From Advenella mandrilli (GTDB taxonomy: Bacteria; Pseudomonadota; Gammaproteobacteria; Burkholderiales; Burkholderiaceae_B), in assembly GCF_016595155.1 (NCBI RefSeq), contig NZ_JAENGP010000007.1, positions 1-64,000 of the forward strand: a DNA stretch of 64,000 nucleotides. Direction: 5' to 3'. A program made the position numbers and the translations under genes. The notes under the pieces were generated by a model that saw only the letters and a program-made list of their open reading frames with translations, was not told the origin of the DNA and did no database searches. Below, piece after piece: positions 10,001-21,820 of the stretch. Numbering within the stretch: the stretch's first letter is position 1; the number at the start of each line of letters is the position of its first letter.

Positions 10001-10546
10001 CAGCATGATGATTTAATATCGGCCATCGACACACTTGAAGACGCTATTCGAAAAATTGATCGTGAAACCAGGGAATTGTTGCAGGATACTTTCAATCAGG
10101 TCAACGGTCATTTCGGAGAGCTGTTTCCCAAATTGTTCGGGGGCGGTGAAGCACGCCTGACCATGACGGGTGAAGAAATCCTTGATGCTGGCGTGCAGGT
10201 AATGGCGCAACCACCGGGCAAGCGCAACAGCACCATTCACCTGTTGTCTGGCGGAGAAAAGGCCTTAACCGCCACTGCGTTGGTATTTGCCCTGTTTAAG
10301 CTTAATCCGGCACCATTTTGTCTGCTCGATGAGGTGGATGCCCCGCTTGATGACGCCAATACCGAACGCTATGCAAACCTGGTCAAAAGTATGAGTGACC
10401 AGACACAGTTTTTATTTATTTCTCATAATAAAATAGCCATGCAGATGGCCCGTCAATTAATTGGTGTTACGATGCAAGAACAGGGTGTTTCAAGAATCGT
10501 TGCCGTAGATATTGATTCGGCTGTCCAACTGGCCAATGAAACATGA
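7016..10546 (+). CDS. smc: Chromosome segregation protein SMC
   Basis: 1176-aa ATPase that forms the condensin core organising and segregating the chromosome. The N-terminal head carries Walker A GPNGCGKSN. Long coiled coils run from about residues 165-500 and 660-1000, with a hinge between them that includes LSSLGRLWQKLQVEPGW. The C-terminal head has signature LSGGEKALTA and Walker B CLLDEVDAPLDD. The GTG at 7016 gives MRLTQLKLSGFKSF, the conserved SMC N-terminus. The frame stays open upstream to 6920, but that extension has no homologous character. No strong ribosome binding site is visible. zipA and ligA follow closely. Confidence 0.93.
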   Translation: MRLTQLKLSGFKSFVDPTTIPVPSQLVGVVGPNGCGKSNIIDAVRWVLGETRASELRGESMQDVIFNGSGNRKAAGRASVELVFNNSDGRAIGQWSVYAEISVRRVLTKDGTSSYFINNQQVRRRDIHDLFLGTGLGARGYAIIGQGMINRLIEAKPEELRVYLEEAAGVSRYKERRRETENRLSDTRENLTRVEDILRELETQLEKLASQAEVATQYRSLQQEGEKKQHVLWMIREENAKQERQRKAEESEKAQTDLEAALAQLRSTETAVEARRQAHYQASDAVHAAQTAMYEANTQVSRLETEIRHVADSRNRLHSRKLQLTTQIQEWEAQYRHCEEQITLLEEDSAVSAELAEESRARVEEMQSQLPGLETRLRQTSAERESLRSTLVGIEQNLALVGQQQTETNRQLQLLEQRRERLLKEKSEIALPDTGRSEQLAGDSAAAALQLEEAQAQLISLEERLPGLEDARRQAHENAQAENANLARLEARLAALVKLQEDVQKQGALAPWLQKHELSSLGRLWQKLQVEPGWESAFESVLRERMAAIEVRNLELTRAFAHDAPPSRLAFYQKPAASLVVPVSAQGMKPLSSLVRSNDADLKALLVQWLHGIYVANDLPEALASRQQLPEGGQIVLKSGHVVDASGVCFYAADSDQAGMLARQNEIENLRREIKAGQLIADQAISAVARSESAWNQVSQAMVPARQRLAELTRRSHDLQLEYTRFQQLIQQSDERSRRLNEDLADLDLQREELLAILETSEIRFETLDMELGEIQSRHADAQMQGEDLAQEAEQARQALRDLERSAQEAEFSQRSLAARITELEKNKELARHQSGQARFELDNLERELFDFDEEAIRSGLQEALEARAEKEEALTQARIELENIAATLRNADDGRQALEQSLEPLRGRIMQLQLDEQAARLAVEQFAEQLNQHEVDRDQLRAMLADLPPDWQKITWLQSEVQKVSRQIDSLGPVNLAALDELAESSKRKGFLDAQHDDLISAIDTLEDAIRKIDRETRELLQDTFNQVNGHFGELFPKLFGGGEARLTMTGEEILDAGVQVMAQPPGKRNSTIHLLSGGEKALTATALVFALFKLNPAPFCLLDEVDAPLDDANTERYANLVKSMSDQTQFLFISHNKIAMQMARQLIGVTMQEQGVSRIVAVDIDSAVQLANET

Positions 10547-10567
10547 TAATCATAGGGTTAAAAAGAT

Positions 10568-13707
<3,140 letters not shown>

Positions 13708-13782
13708 TTGCTGTTCCTCGTTCTAGCGTGGGAGCACCAGTATCCTTCTGCATTACCAGGCAGAGGGCCAATGCTTATTAAT

Positions 13783-13832
13783 AAAAAAACCCCAGCAAGC
13801 GCTTGTTTTAAGTCTGCTCGCTGGGGTTTTTT
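13783..13832. terminator. Bidirectional terminator between ligA and ppiC
   Basis: The stem is CCCCAGC (13790-13796) and GCTGGGG (13820-13826), preceded by seven A and followed by six T. It can therefore end transcription from either side. It sits between the convergent ligA and the msrB-yciB-bolA-ppiC operon. Confidence 0.85.
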
Positions 13833-13897
13833 ATGCCTGAAATAACAGGTTCGAACTTTAGGGGGCAGTTCATGGCGCGGGAACGCCTATACCGGGC

Positions 13898-14689
13898 TTA
13901 TTTTTTCTCGGTAACTTCAACCTTGGCACCGTCACGCAGTGATTGCATGTGTTTTTGCAGGGCTTGCTGGCTTAGCATTTGCTGAATTTGTGGTTTGACT
14001 TCTTCCAGTTTTGGCGCCTGGGCAGCACGTTCGTCTTCAACCTGGATAATATGCCAGCCAAATTGCGATTTTACGGGTTTGGCAACCAGTTCTCCTTTTT
14101 TGGCTGCTTTGACAGCATTGGCAAATTCCGGAACGTAATTTTCGGCAGGAGCCCAACCCAGATCGCCACCGTCTTTGCCACTACCCGAGTCAATGGACTC
14201 TTTTTTGGCTACGTCAGCAAACTTGGCTTTCTTGTCTTTAATGCTTTTTAGCAGTTTGTTGGCAGCTGTTTCGTCTTTAACCAGAATATGTTTAACTTTA
14301 TATTCTTTTTTGTTGGCATTTTCTTTAACGATTTCATCGTAGGTTTTTTGGATTTCAGCATCGGAAATCTGGTTTTTCTGGCTCCAGTCCTGCAACAAGG
14401 AAGCAATCAGAATTTCCTGCTTGGCATTGTTCAGGGCAAGGGCAACTTCATCTTTCTTGGCAATGCCTGCTTTTTCTGCTGCCTGTACCAGTACGGCACG
14501 ATTGATGAGTTCTTCAGTTAACTGCTTGCGAAACTCGGGGGTATCCTGGGCGCCACGGGCAATCAGGGCCTTGACAGTGTTGTTAAGTTCGGCTTCGGTA
14601 ATGGCTTTGCCGTTAACGGTTGCGATGTTCTGGGCAAAAGCGGGCAAGGCAACCGCGCAAGATGCGGCAATTAACATAAAACGTTTCAT
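13898..14689 (-). CDS. Parvulin-type peptidyl-prolyl isomerase, exported
   Basis: 263-aa predicted periplasmic folding catalyst. It has a signal peptide (MKRFMLIAASCAVALPAFAQ, cleavage after AFA). A SurA-like N-terminal helical region (about residues 25-130) is followed by a PpiC rotamase domain (about 135-225) with KVKHILVKDE, GGDLGWAP and FGWHIIQVED. The start at 14689 is chosen because it gives the signal peptide and has an AAAGGAA site upstream. The open frame extends 7 codons further. Last gene of the msrB-yciB-bolA-ppiC operon. It resembles the PpiC/PrsA-like proteins encoded beside bolA and yciB in other Burkholderiales. Confidence 0.88.
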   Translation of the reverse strand: MKRFMLIAASCAVALPAFAQNIATVNGKAITEAELNNTVKALIARGAQDTPEFRKQLTEELINRAVLVQAAEKAGIAKKDEVALALNNAKQEILIASLLQDWSQKNQISDAEIQKTYDEIVKENANKKEYKVKHILVKDETAANKLLKSIKDKKAKFADVAKKESIDSGSGKDGGDLGWAPAENYVPEFANAVKAAKKGELVAKPVKSQFGWHIIQVEDERAAQAPKLEEVKPQIQQMLSQQALQKHMQSLRDGAKVEVTEKK

Positions 14690-14706
14690 AACTTTCCTTT
14701 TGTGAA

Positions 14707-14967
14707 TCAAATAGTGGTTTGCGTTTGAATGGCAAGTGCGTGGATTGGAAATGGAATCAGGTCATTAAGGACATCATAAACCAGTCTTTGCTGGGCCACA
14801 CGGTTTAGACCGTTGAACAGGGCAGACTGGATAATGACGGTATAATGGCCGGCACCATTTTTACTGCCCGCATGCCCGGCATGCAAATGGGAGTCGTCAA
14901 TGATTTCCAGCTTGAGCGGTGAAAGGGCTGAGAGCCTTTCTTCAATTAATTTAATACGATCTGACAT
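14707..14967 (-). CDS. BolA family protein
   Basis: 86-aa small protein of the BolA fold, which binds monothiol glutaredoxins and 2Fe-2S clusters and affects envelope and stress genes in other bacteria. The family signature is LEIIDDSHLHAGHAG, followed by HYTVIIQSALFNGLNRVAQQ and VYDVLNDL. The start at 14967 (MSDRIKLIEERL) matches the family N-terminus; the frame runs open 37 codons further into yciB, where it is not real. It lies 8 bases after yciB and 17 before the isomerase gene. Confidence 0.88.
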   Translation of the reverse strand: MSDRIKLIEERLSALSPLKLEIIDDSHLHAGHAGSKNGAGHYTVIIQSALFNGLNRVAQQRLVYDVLNDLIPFPIHALAIQTQTTI

Positions 14968-14975
14968 AAGCGGGC

Positions 14976-15521
14976 TTAGTTCTCGGAGAGGTCTATATGA
15001 CGGCTTATCCAGAGGGACTGGCCGATGGCAAAAACAATAAGCAGAATGGTCATGCCAAACACTTTGAAGGTTGCCCATTGGTCCAGGGTGAAATACCCTG
15101 AAAAGGCAACAAACAGGTTGATGGCACCGGCAACAATAAAAAAGCCCGACCAGCTGTAATTAAGCTTGTCCCAGACATGATTGTCCATGCTCATTTGGGC
15201 GCCAAGCATTTTTTGAATAAGATTTTTTTTGAAAAACAGTTTGCCACCCAGCAAAATGGCCGCAAACATCCAGTAAAGAACGGTGGGCTTCCATTTGACG
15301 AAGGCTTCGTTCTGGAAATAAATGGTGGCACCACCAAACACGACAATAATAATCACGTTCATCCAGTTGGTGGCTTCGATAGGCTTTTTACGTAGCTTGA
15401 GCCAGATAATTTGCGCCACACTGGCTGCAATGGCCGCCCAGGTGGCAACGTAGATGTCGGCAACCTTGAAGGCGACAAAAAACAGGACAAGTGGAAAAAA
15501 ATCAAACAGGAATTTTTTCAT
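14976..15521 (-). CDS. yciB: YciB/IspZ inner-membrane septation protein
   Basis: 181-aa protein with five predicted membrane segments. It begins [19 protein letters not shown], the standard YciB N-terminus, and contains [16 protein letters not shown] and [16 protein letters not shown]. In Shigella and E. coli the family affects septation and envelope synthesis. It overlaps msrB by 4 bases and is followed by bolA after 8. Confidence 0.9.
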   Translation of the reverse strand: MKKFLFDFFPLVLFFVAFKVADIYVATWAAIAASVAQIIWLKLRKKPIEATNWMNVIIIVVFGGATIYFQNEAFVKWKPTVLYWMFAAILLGGKLFFKKNLIQKMLGAQMSMDNHVWDKLNYSWSGFFIVAGAINLFVAFSGYFTLDQWATFKVFGMTILLIVFAIGQSLWISRHIDLSEN

Positions 15522-15910
15522 TCGGTAGGTTCAAAACGTAAAGAAAGAGAGTTGATGCAATAACGCAGGCCTGTGGGTGGCGGTCCATCGGGAAAAATAT
15601 GGCCCAGATGGGAATCGCAGATGTTGCACAGGATTTCGGTGCGGACCATGCCATGGCTGGTGTCGCGTTCTTCTCTGACATTGTCGGGATTGATTGGTTC
15701 AAAATAACTGGGCCAACCACAGCCGGCATCAAATTTTGTGTCTGAAGAAAACAGGGGCGTACCGCAACCAATACAACGGTAGATACCGGCAGAGAAGGTA
15801 TCCCAGTAGCGCCCGGTAAAAGCACGCTCGGTGCCTTTTTGTCGCGCTACATAATATTCTTCAGGGGTAAGTTCCTGTTGCCATTGTGCATCGGATTTGA
15901 TTATTTTCAC
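15518..15910 (-). CDS. msrB: Methionine-R-sulfoxide reductase MsrB
   Basis: 130-aa cytosolic repair enzyme that reduces the R-isomer of methionine sulfoxide in proteins. The zinc-binding CxxC pairs are CIGC and CNIC. The catalytic cysteine is in [11 protein letters not shown] near the C-terminus. The N-terminal [20 protein letters not shown] and the GWPSYFEP motif are typical. First gene of the msrB-yciB-bolA-ppiC operon, with the next gene overlapping by 4 bases. Confidence 0.93.
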   Translation of the reverse strand: MKIIKSDAQWQQELTPEEYYVARQKGTERAFTGRYWDTFSAGIYRCIGCGTPLFSSDTKFDAGCGWPSYFEPINPDNVREERDTSHGMVRTEILCNICDSHLGHIFPDGPPPTGLRYCINSLSLRFEPTE

Positions 15911-16174
15911 GGTTCACCTGTCTGGAGAATAAACGGACTATTTTAAATGAAATGGGTATTATGTGTTTTGTTTTTCTGGCTGAAACTGTTTTATTTGTTA
16001 CTATCATTTAAGCGCAGGGAAAACGTGCGCTAAAAACCCATTTTAGGGCACTATGTTAGCGTAAATCGGGGCTTGGCGGTATTTTGTTGGCTGACAGATG
16101 TTAATATTCTCATTTTCCTTTTGTTACCTGCAGTTTTACTGCCCGATTATTGTGTCCATGGAGACAAATTAAAA
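15911..16174. promoter_or_regulatory. msrB / livJ divergent intergenic region
   Basis: 264 bases between divergent genes. An inverted repeat AGCGCA (16011-16016) / TGCGCT (16026-16031) is visible, and CGCTAA / TTAGCG arms overlap its right half (near 16028 and 16056). These could be operator or leader structures for the liv operon. A GGAG site at about 16160 serves livJ. No small gene was recognised. Confidence 0.35.
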
Positions 16175-17350
16175 ATGAAGCTTGCTAAATTAACCTCTTT
16201 AAGTATGGTACTTGCCACTGCGTTTTTAGGTACTGCAATGGCACAAACGGTTGTTAACGTTGGTGTGTCCATTTCCGCTACCGGCCCGGCTGCCTCTTTG
16301 GGCATTCCCGAAAAAAACACGGTGGAAGTGGTTCCCACAGAAGTGGATGGCGTCAAGGTGAATTACGTTGTTTATGATGATGCGACTGACACGACGCAAG
16401 CCGTTAAAAACATGCGCAAGCTGATTAGTGAAAACAAAATTGATGTCATGGTTGGCAGCACGGTAACCCCTGGTTCTTTAGCCATGGTCGATGTGGCTGC
16501 TGAAAATAAAGTGCCGGTTATTAGTCTGGCAGGTAATGCCGTGGTAGTCGAACCCCAGGAAGGCGCCAAGAAGTGGGCGTTTAAAACACCCCAAAATGAC
16601 TCCCTGATGGCACAGGCCCTGGCTGACGCCATGCAAAAAGCCAACGTCAAAACCCTAGGCGTGATTGGCTTTGCCGATGCCTATGGCCAAAGCTGGCTCA
16701 ATGAAGTGAAAAGTGTTTTGAAAGACACCGATATCAAGATTGTTGCCGAAGAAAGCTATAACCGTCCCGATACCAGCGTGACCGGCCAGGTGCTTAAACT
16801 GTTGGCGACCAAACCCGATGCGGTGCTGGTGGCAACTGCCGGCACGCCAGGTGCCTTGCCACAGCGTGAACTTAAACAGCGTGGTTATAAAGGTCAAATC
16901 TATCATACCCATGGTTCTGCCAACAGCGATTTCCTGCGCGTATGCGCCAAAGCCTGCGAGGGCCTGGTGTTGCCCGTTGGTCCCTTGTTGGTGGCCGATC
17001 AGCTCAGTGACAGTAACCCGGTCAAGGCCGAAGGCCTGTCTTACATAGAAAGCTATGAAAACAAATTCGGCAAAGGTTCGGTCAGTGTGTTTGGTGGCCA
17101 TATGTGGGATGCCGGTGCCTTAATCAATGCCGCTATTCCCAAAGCGATTGCCAGTGGTGCCCAACCCGGTACCGAAGCCTTTCGCGTTGCCATGCGTGAT
17201 GCGCTTGAAAACACCAGCGATGTGAAAGGCGCCCATGGTATTTTTAACATGAGCCCAAACAATCACACAGGTCTAGACGAACGCTCTCGCGTACTGGTCA
17301 AGGTGGTTGATGGCAAGTGGGTTTATGCCCCTGAGCTGGGCACCAAATAA
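16175..17350 (+). CDS. livJ: Branched-chain amino acid ABC transporter, periplasmic binding protein
   Basis: 391-aa solute receptor of the Leu/Ile/Val (HAAT) type. A signal peptide (MKLAKLTSLSMVLATAFLGT, cleaved after AMA) precedes a two-lobed periplasmic-binding fold beginning VVNVGVSISATGPAASLGIP. The start at 16175 is chosen for the signal peptide and the GGAG site 11 bases upstream; the open frame extends 34 codons further. First gene of the livJ-livH-livMG-livF cluster. A strong hairpin follows its stop and may let it be expressed above the membrane genes. The actual ligand (amino acid, amide or other small acid) cannot be read from sequence. Confidence 0.88.
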   Translation: MKLAKLTSLSMVLATAFLGTAMAQTVVNVGVSISATGPAASLGIPEKNTVEVVPTEVDGVKVNYVVYDDATDTTQAVKNMRKLISENKIDVMVGSTVTPGSLAMVDVAAENKVPVISLAGNAVVVEPQEGAKKWAFKTPQNDSLMAQALADAMQKANVKTLGVIGFADAYGQSWLNEVKSVLKDTDIKIVAEESYNRPDTSVTGQVLKLLATKPDAVLVATAGTPGALPQRELKQRGYKGQIYHTHGSANSDFLRVCAKACEGLVLPVGPLLVADQLSDSNPVKAEGLSYIESYENKFGKGSVSVFGGHMWDAGALINAAIPKAIASGAQPGTEAFRVAMRDALENTSDVKGAHGIFNMSPNNHTGLDERSRVLVKVVDGKWVYAPELGTK

Positions 17351-17382
17351 GAAAGCCTGCCCTGTGTCATCAATGCCCGGGT

Positions 17383-17408
17383 GGCCCGTCCTGTTCACAG
17401 GACGGGCC
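17383..17408 (+). promoter_or_regulatory. Hairpin between livJ and livH
   Basis: Perfect 11-bp stem GGCCCGTCCTG / CAGGACGGGCC with a TTCA loop, 32 bases after the livJ stop. No T-tract follows, so it is probably not a full terminator. Such hairpins commonly protect the mRNA of the binding-protein gene or give partial read-through. Confidence 0.6.
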
Positions 17409-17468
17409 ATTGTGGCAAATGTGCAGGCACTATTGTTGTTCTACCTATCAAAAGAGAAAAAGCAGAAG

Positions 17469-18509
17469 ATGGATTGGTCTATTGCCAAAATACTCATGCA
17501 GGACGGTTTGGTTACCGGGGTTATTTACGCCCTGATGGCTGTTTCGTTGGTGCTTGTATTTGTTGTTACCCGCATTATTTTTATTGCCCAAGGTGAGTTC
17601 GTTACGTTTGGTGCGCTTACCTTTGCGATTATGGCCGATGGCGGCAAGCCCGGCACTATTTGGCTGCTACCCATGTTTGGCGCGGCTTTGTTCCTGAAAG
17701 AACTGTATTTTGTTTATAAGGGTAAAGACAGGAAAAGCCTGCTTAAATCTTTGGGGATTTTTATCATTTACCCATTGTTTTTGCTGTGGGCGGTGCCGGT
17801 CGTTCTGGCCACCGACCCTTCATTATGGGTCAAGGCCTTCCTGACACTGCTTCTGGTTGTCCCGTTGGGGCCCATGCTTTACCGTCTTGCCTACGAGCCG
17901 GTTGCCGAGCATTCGGTGCTTACCCTGTTAATTGTGTCCATTGCCGTGCATTATGCGCTGGTGGGGCTGGGGCTGGTATTTTTTGGTGCCGAAGGCTGGC
18001 TGGTTTCCGAGCCCTTTTTTGACGGTACGGTTGAAATCGCCTCTTTGACCTGGACTTATCAAAGCCTGTTTGTGATTGGCATGACAGTGGCCATTATTGG
18101 TTCCCTGTGGCTGTTTTTTGGCAAAACCCTGTATGGCCGTGCCTTGCGTGCAACCGCGGTTAACCGTCGGGGTGCCCGTCTGGTGGGTATTGGTACTTCC
18201 ATGTCGGGGCACCTTACTTTCTTTTTAACCGCGTTGGTTGGCGCCTTGTCTGGCATCATGATTGTGTCATTCATTACCATTACCTACGAAACCGGTTTCA
18301 TGATTGGCCTTAAAGGGTTTGTGGGTGCCATTATTGGTGGTCTGGTCAGTTATCCGCTGGCAGCTTTTGGTGCCATAGCAATTGGCATCATAGAAGCCTT
18401 CACTACGTTCTGGGCCAGTGATTATAAAGAAGTTATTGTCTTTGGTATTGTTATTCCTGTTCTGCTTTTACGGTCTATTTTAGTCAAGCACGAAGAGGAT
18501 GAAGAATAA
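17469..18509 (+). CDS. livH: Branched-chain amino acid ABC transporter permease LivH
   Basis: 346-aa inner-membrane permease. The N-terminus from 17469 (MDWSIAKILMQDGLVTGVIY) is typical of LivH-type permeases, and several membrane segments follow. The conserved GLYGRALRATA-like cytoplasmic loop reads LYGRALRATAVNRRGARLVG, and the GLKGFVGAIIGGL motif is present. It pairs with LivM to form the channel. The reading frame is open 54 codons upstream but overlaps livJ there, so 17469 is preferred. An extra segment around residues 75-110 (KELYFVYKGKDRKSLLKS) between the early helices makes it somewhat longer than the E. coli protein. livM-livG overlaps its end by 11 bases. Confidence 0.88.
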   Translation: MDWSIAKILMQDGLVTGVIYALMAVSLVLVFVVTRIIFIAQGEFVTFGALTFAIMADGGKPGTIWLLPMFGAALFLKELYFVYKGKDRKSLLKSLGIFIIYPLFLLWAVPVVLATDPSLWVKAFLTLLLVVPLGPMLYRLAYEPVAEHSVLTLLIVSIAVHYALVGLGLVFFGAEGWLVSEPFFDGTVEIASLTWTYQSLFVIGMTVAIIGSLWLFFGKTLYGRALRATAVNRRGARLVGIGTSMSGHLTFFLTALVGALSGIMIVSFITITYETGFMIGLKGFVGAIIGGLVSYPLAAFGAIAIGIIEAFTTFWASDYKEVIVFGIVIPVLLLRSILVKHEEDEE

Positions 18510-20337
18510 TAAAATGAAACGTTTATTTCTTGCACTTTTTATCATTTTTCTGGTGGTCCTGCCTGTTTTCCCGGGCACGCCCGAGTTCTGGATTAACCAG
18601 ATGAATTCTATTGGGATTGCCAGCCTGGTGGTATTGGGTCTGGTGGTGCTTACCGGCGTAGGTGGTCTGACGTCTTTTGGCCAGGCCGCATTTGTCGGGA
18701 TAGGCGCCTATGCCACCGCTTATTTGTCAACCACAGCGGGCTACTCTCCCTGGGTAGGTCTGCTGGTGGCCTTGGTCTTAACGTTCATCGTGTCCTATAT
18801 CCTGGGACAAATTACCTTAAGCCTGTCGGGGCATTACCTGCCGCTAAGCACAATTGCGGTTTGCCTGGTTTTTTACTATCTGTACGGTAACTTGGGTTTT
18901 CTGGGGCGACACGATGGCATTCCGGGTATTCCACCCATTGAAATCTTTGGCTTTTCGCTGCTGAAGGCCAAACATATTTATTTCCTTATTTGGGCGTTTG
19001 TGCTGCTGGCCGTCTGGTTCAGCAAAAACCTGCTTGATTCCCGTCCCGGGCGGGCCATCCGTTCCCTTAAAAGTGGTGCGGGTATGGCCGAGTCCTTTGG
19101 CGTGCATACCAAATACTATAAAGTGGTGGCTTTTGTATACGCCGGTGTACTGGCCGGGCTGGCCGGCTGGCTGTATGCTCACGAACAGCGGGCGGTCAGC
19201 CCCAGCACGTTTGGTATCAATTACGGCATTGAATATCTGTTTATGGCGGTAATTGGCGGTTCAGCCAGTATCTGGGGGGCGGTCTTCGGTTCTACGCTTA
19301 TTCTTACCATGAAAGACCATATCCAGGATATTGTGCCGCAATTGTTAAATACTTCGGCCAACTTCGAAATGGTGGTGTTTGGTATTGTAATGGTACTGAT
19401 TTTGCATCATGCGCGCGAAGGCCTGTGGCCCATCCTGGTTAATTTTGTTGCCAAGTTTACCGGCAGCCGCCTGGTACAGCCCAAACCCTTGCCCGAAGCA
19501 TCTTCACCCTTGCCGCAGCGTGGCAGGCCGCAACATGGTCAGCTCATTCTAGAGGTTGACAACATCCGCAAGGAATTTGGCGGTCTGGTCGCGGTCAATG
19601 ATATCAGCTTCAATATTCAGGCCGGTCAAATCATGGGCCTTATCGGGCCCAATGGCGCTGGCAAAAGCACTACCTTTAACCTGATTACTGGGGTACACCC
19701 GCTAACCAGCGGTTCGGTACGTTTTATGGGTCAGGAAATTGCTGCGCTGTCATCGCGTAAAATTGCCGCGCTTGGGGTAGGTCGTACCTTTCAGCACGTA
19801 CAGTTGCTGCCCACCATGAGCGTGCTTGAAAACGTGGCGCTGGGGGCGCATTTGCGCGTCAATACCGGGATTATGCAAAGCCTGTTGCATATCGAGCGCG
19901 ATTCCGAGGCACAAATGTTGCAAGAGGCTAAAAAACAGCTTGAACGGGTTGGTCTGGGTAATTATTTGCATGAGCAGGCCGGCAACCTGTCTTTGGGCCA
20001 GCAACGTATTGTGGAAATTGCCCGTGCACTGGCGCTTGACCCGACCTTGCTGCTGCTTGATGAGCCTGCAGCAGGTTTACGCTACAAAGAAAAACAGGAG
20101 CTGGCCAGCGTGCTGTCCGGTTTGCGCGATGAGGGCATGAGTATTTTGCTGGTGGAACACGATATGGATTTTGTCATGCGCCTGACCAATCATTTGGTCG
20201 TCATGGACTTTGGTACCCGTATTGCCGAAGGCACACCCGAGCAGATTCAGGTTGATCCTGTGGTGCTTGAAGCCTATTTGGGTGGTGTCGATGATGATCT
20301 GGGTATTTCCATTGATGCAAAGGGGGCAAATGCATGA
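18499..20337 (+). CDS. livM-livG: Fused branched-chain amino acid permease LivM and ATPase LivG
   Basis: 612-aa fusion of the second permease and one ATPase of the importer. Residues about 1-325 are LivM, with many membrane segments and the motifs [18 protein letters not shown] and [18 protein letters not shown] Pro/Gln-rich linker (about 326-345) joins LivG. LivG has Walker [10 protein letters not shown], signature [15 protein letters not shown], Walker [11 protein letters not shown] and the H-loop LLVEHDMD. Such fusions occur elsewhere in Burkholderiales, while E. coli has separate genes. The start may be 18499 (overlapping livH) or the ATG at 18514, five codons later. livF overlaps its stop by 4 bases. 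Confidence 0.9.
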   Translation: MKNNKMKRLFLALFIIFLVVLPVFPGTPEFWINQMNSIGIASLVVLGLVVLTGVGGLTSFGQAAFVGIGAYATAYLSTTAGYSPWVGLLVALVLTFIVSYILGQITLSLSGHYLPLSTIAVCLVFYYLYGNLGFLGRHDGIPGIPPIEIFGFSLLKAKHIYFLIWAFVLLAVWFSKNLLDSRPGRAIRSLKSGAGMAESFGVHTKYYKVVAFVYAGVLAGLAGWLYAHEQRAVSPSTFGINYGIEYLFMAVIGGSASIWGAVFGSTLILTMKDHIQDIVPQLLNTSANFEMVVFGIVMVLILHHAREGLWPILVNFVAKFTGSRLVQPKPLPEASSPLPQRGRPQHGQLILEVDNIRKEFGGLVAVNDISFNIQAGQIMGLIGPNGAGKSTTFNLITGVHPLTSGSVRFMGQEIAALSSRKIAALGVGRTFQHVQLLPTMSVLENVALGAHLRVNTGIMQSLLHIERDSEAQMLQEAKKQLERVGLGNYLHEQAGNLSLGQQRIVEIARALALDPTLLLLDEPAAGLRYKEKQELASVLSGLRDEGMSILLVEHDMDFVMRLTNHLVVMDFGTRIAEGTPEQIQVDPVVLEAYLGGVDDDLGISIDAKGANA

Positions 20338-21077
20338 GTATCTTACTGGAAACAAAAAACCTGAGCGCACAGTATGGCAAAGTGCTGGCGGTGCAAAATA
20401 TCAATCTTAAAGTAAAAAGTGGCCAGGTGGTCACGGTGATTGGTGCCAATGGCGCGGGCAAATCCACTTTGCTCAATTCCATGATGGGCTCATTGCCGGT
20501 TCCTGGTTCTGCCAGTGGTGAGGTGGTTTATCAGGGGAAAAATATTAGCCGCCTGATTGTTGAAGACCGGGTGGCCAATGGTCTGTGTCTGGTGCCTGAG
20601 AATCGTGAGCTGTTTTCCAGTATGCCGGTTGAGGATAACCTGCTGCTGGGCGGTTTTCGCCGTTACCGTGCCCGTGAAAAAAACTGGAAAAGCACGCTTG
20701 ATGAAGTCTACGAGCTGTTTCCGCGTCTGAAAGAGCGTCGCATGCAACATGCTGGCACTTTGTCTGGCGGAGAGCGTCAGATGCTGGCAGTAGGGCGAGC
20801 CTTAATGGGCAAGCCCAAAGTGCTGATGCTTGATGAGCCCAGCCTGGGGCTGGCACCACTGGTGGTGCGTGAGGTGTTCCATACCATTATGCGTCTTCGC
20901 GAAAGCGGGGTATCCATTTTGCTGGTCGAGCAGAACGCCCGTGCCGCCTTGCAGGTGGCCGATTATGGTTATGTGCTTGAAATGGGTGAGGTTCGTCTTG
21001 AAGGTAAGGCTTCCGAGCTGCTTCATGACCCCCGGGTGATTGAAAGCTATCTGGGCTTTGGCAAGCAGGAGCAATAA
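20334..21077 (+). CDS. livF: Branched-chain amino acid ABC transporter ATPase LivF
   Basis: 247-aa cytoplasmic ATPase that dimerises with LivG to power import. Walker A is GANGAGKST, the signature LSGGERQMLAVGRAL, Walker B VLMLDEPSLGLAP, and the H-loop LLVEQNA. Length and motifs are those of LivF. The ATGA overlap with livM-livG implies translational coupling. A hairpin follows 6 bases after the stop. Confidence 0.92.
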   Translation: MSILLETKNLSAQYGKVLAVQNINLKVKSGQVVTVIGANGAGKSTLLNSMMGSLPVPGSASGEVVYQGKNISRLIVEDRVANGLCLVPENRELFSSMPVEDNLLLGGFRRYRAREKNWKSTLDEVYELFPRLKERRMQHAGTLSGGERQMLAVGRALMGKPKVLMLDEPSLGLAPLVVREVFHTIMRLRESGVSILLVEQNARAALQVADYGYVLEMGEVRLEGKASELLHDPRVIESYLGFGKQEQ

Positions 21078-21083
21078 TGAACG

Positions 21084-21105
21084 GCTGTCCCGCTGGCGGG
21101 ACAGC
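21084..21105 (+). terminator. Probable terminator after livF
   Basis: Stem GCTGTCCCG / CGGGACAGC with a short loop, 6 bases after the livF stop. The T-tract is weak and displaced (gtgttttt near 21116-21123). It sits between the convergent livF and nth. Confidence 0.5.
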
Positions 21106-21181
21106 GATTTGTACTGTGTTTTTATGACCGCGTTTTCCAGAGCGGTATTTTGCGGTGAATTTGTTTAATGTCCCGGTTGTT

Positions 21182-21820
21182 TCAGGCCGGCTTGGTTTTA
21201 TCCTTAAAATCGCAAAGGTCTGCAATTCCGCATTGCGGGCATTTGGGTTTTCGGGCCACGCATATATAGCGGCCATGCAAGATCAGCCAGTGATGCGCAT
21301 CAAGCAAATACTCTTTGGGCACCATTCGTAACAGCTTTTTTTCCACTTCCAGTACATTCTTGCCCGGCGCAATGCCGGTGCGGTTGGAGACCCGGAAAAT
21401 ATGGGTGTCTACCGCCATGGCAGGTTGGCCAAATGCGGTGTTAAGCACTACGTTGGCGGTTTTTCGGCCTACGCCTGGCAGAGATTCCAGGGCTTCACGC
21501 TTATCGGGTACCTGGCCATTATATTGGTTTTGCAGGATTTCACAGGTGGTCAAGGCGTTTTTTGCCTTGGTTTTATACAGACCAATAGTGCGAATGGCTT
21601 CGGTAAATTTTTCCAGCCCCATATTCAGGATGTCCTGGGGGGTTTTGCAGGTATTAAAAAATTTTCTGGTGGCAATATTAACGGCCTTATCAGTGGCCTG
21701 TGCCGATAGCAGGACCGCAATCAGCAATTGAAAGTTGTTTTCGTATTCCAGCTCGGTAGTGGGCTTGGGGTTGGCAGCTTTAAAACGGGCAAAAATCTCT
21801 TTTCTTTTTTCGGTGTTCAT
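21182..21820 (-). CDS. nth: Endonuclease III
   Basis: 212-aa base-excision repair glycosylase/AP lyase for oxidised pyrimidines. The helix-hairpin-helix [13 protein letters not shown] carries the catalytic Lys120, and VDTH carries Asp138. The C-terminal 4Fe-4S cysteines follow the C-x6-C-x2-C-x5-C pattern ([18 protein letters not shown]). It starts within the last codon of the rnfB-like gene (4-base overlap). Confidence 0.94.
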   Translation of the reverse strand: MNTEKRKEIFARFKAANPKPTTELEYENNFQLLIAVLLSAQATDKAVNIATRKFFNTCKTPQDILNMGLEKFTEAIRTIGLYKTKAKNALTTCEILQNQYNGQVPDKREALESLPGVGRKTANVVLNTAFGQPAMAVDTHIFRVSNRTGIAPGKNVLEVEKKLLRMVPKEYLLDAHHWLILHGRYICVARKPKCPQCGIADLCDFKDKTKPA

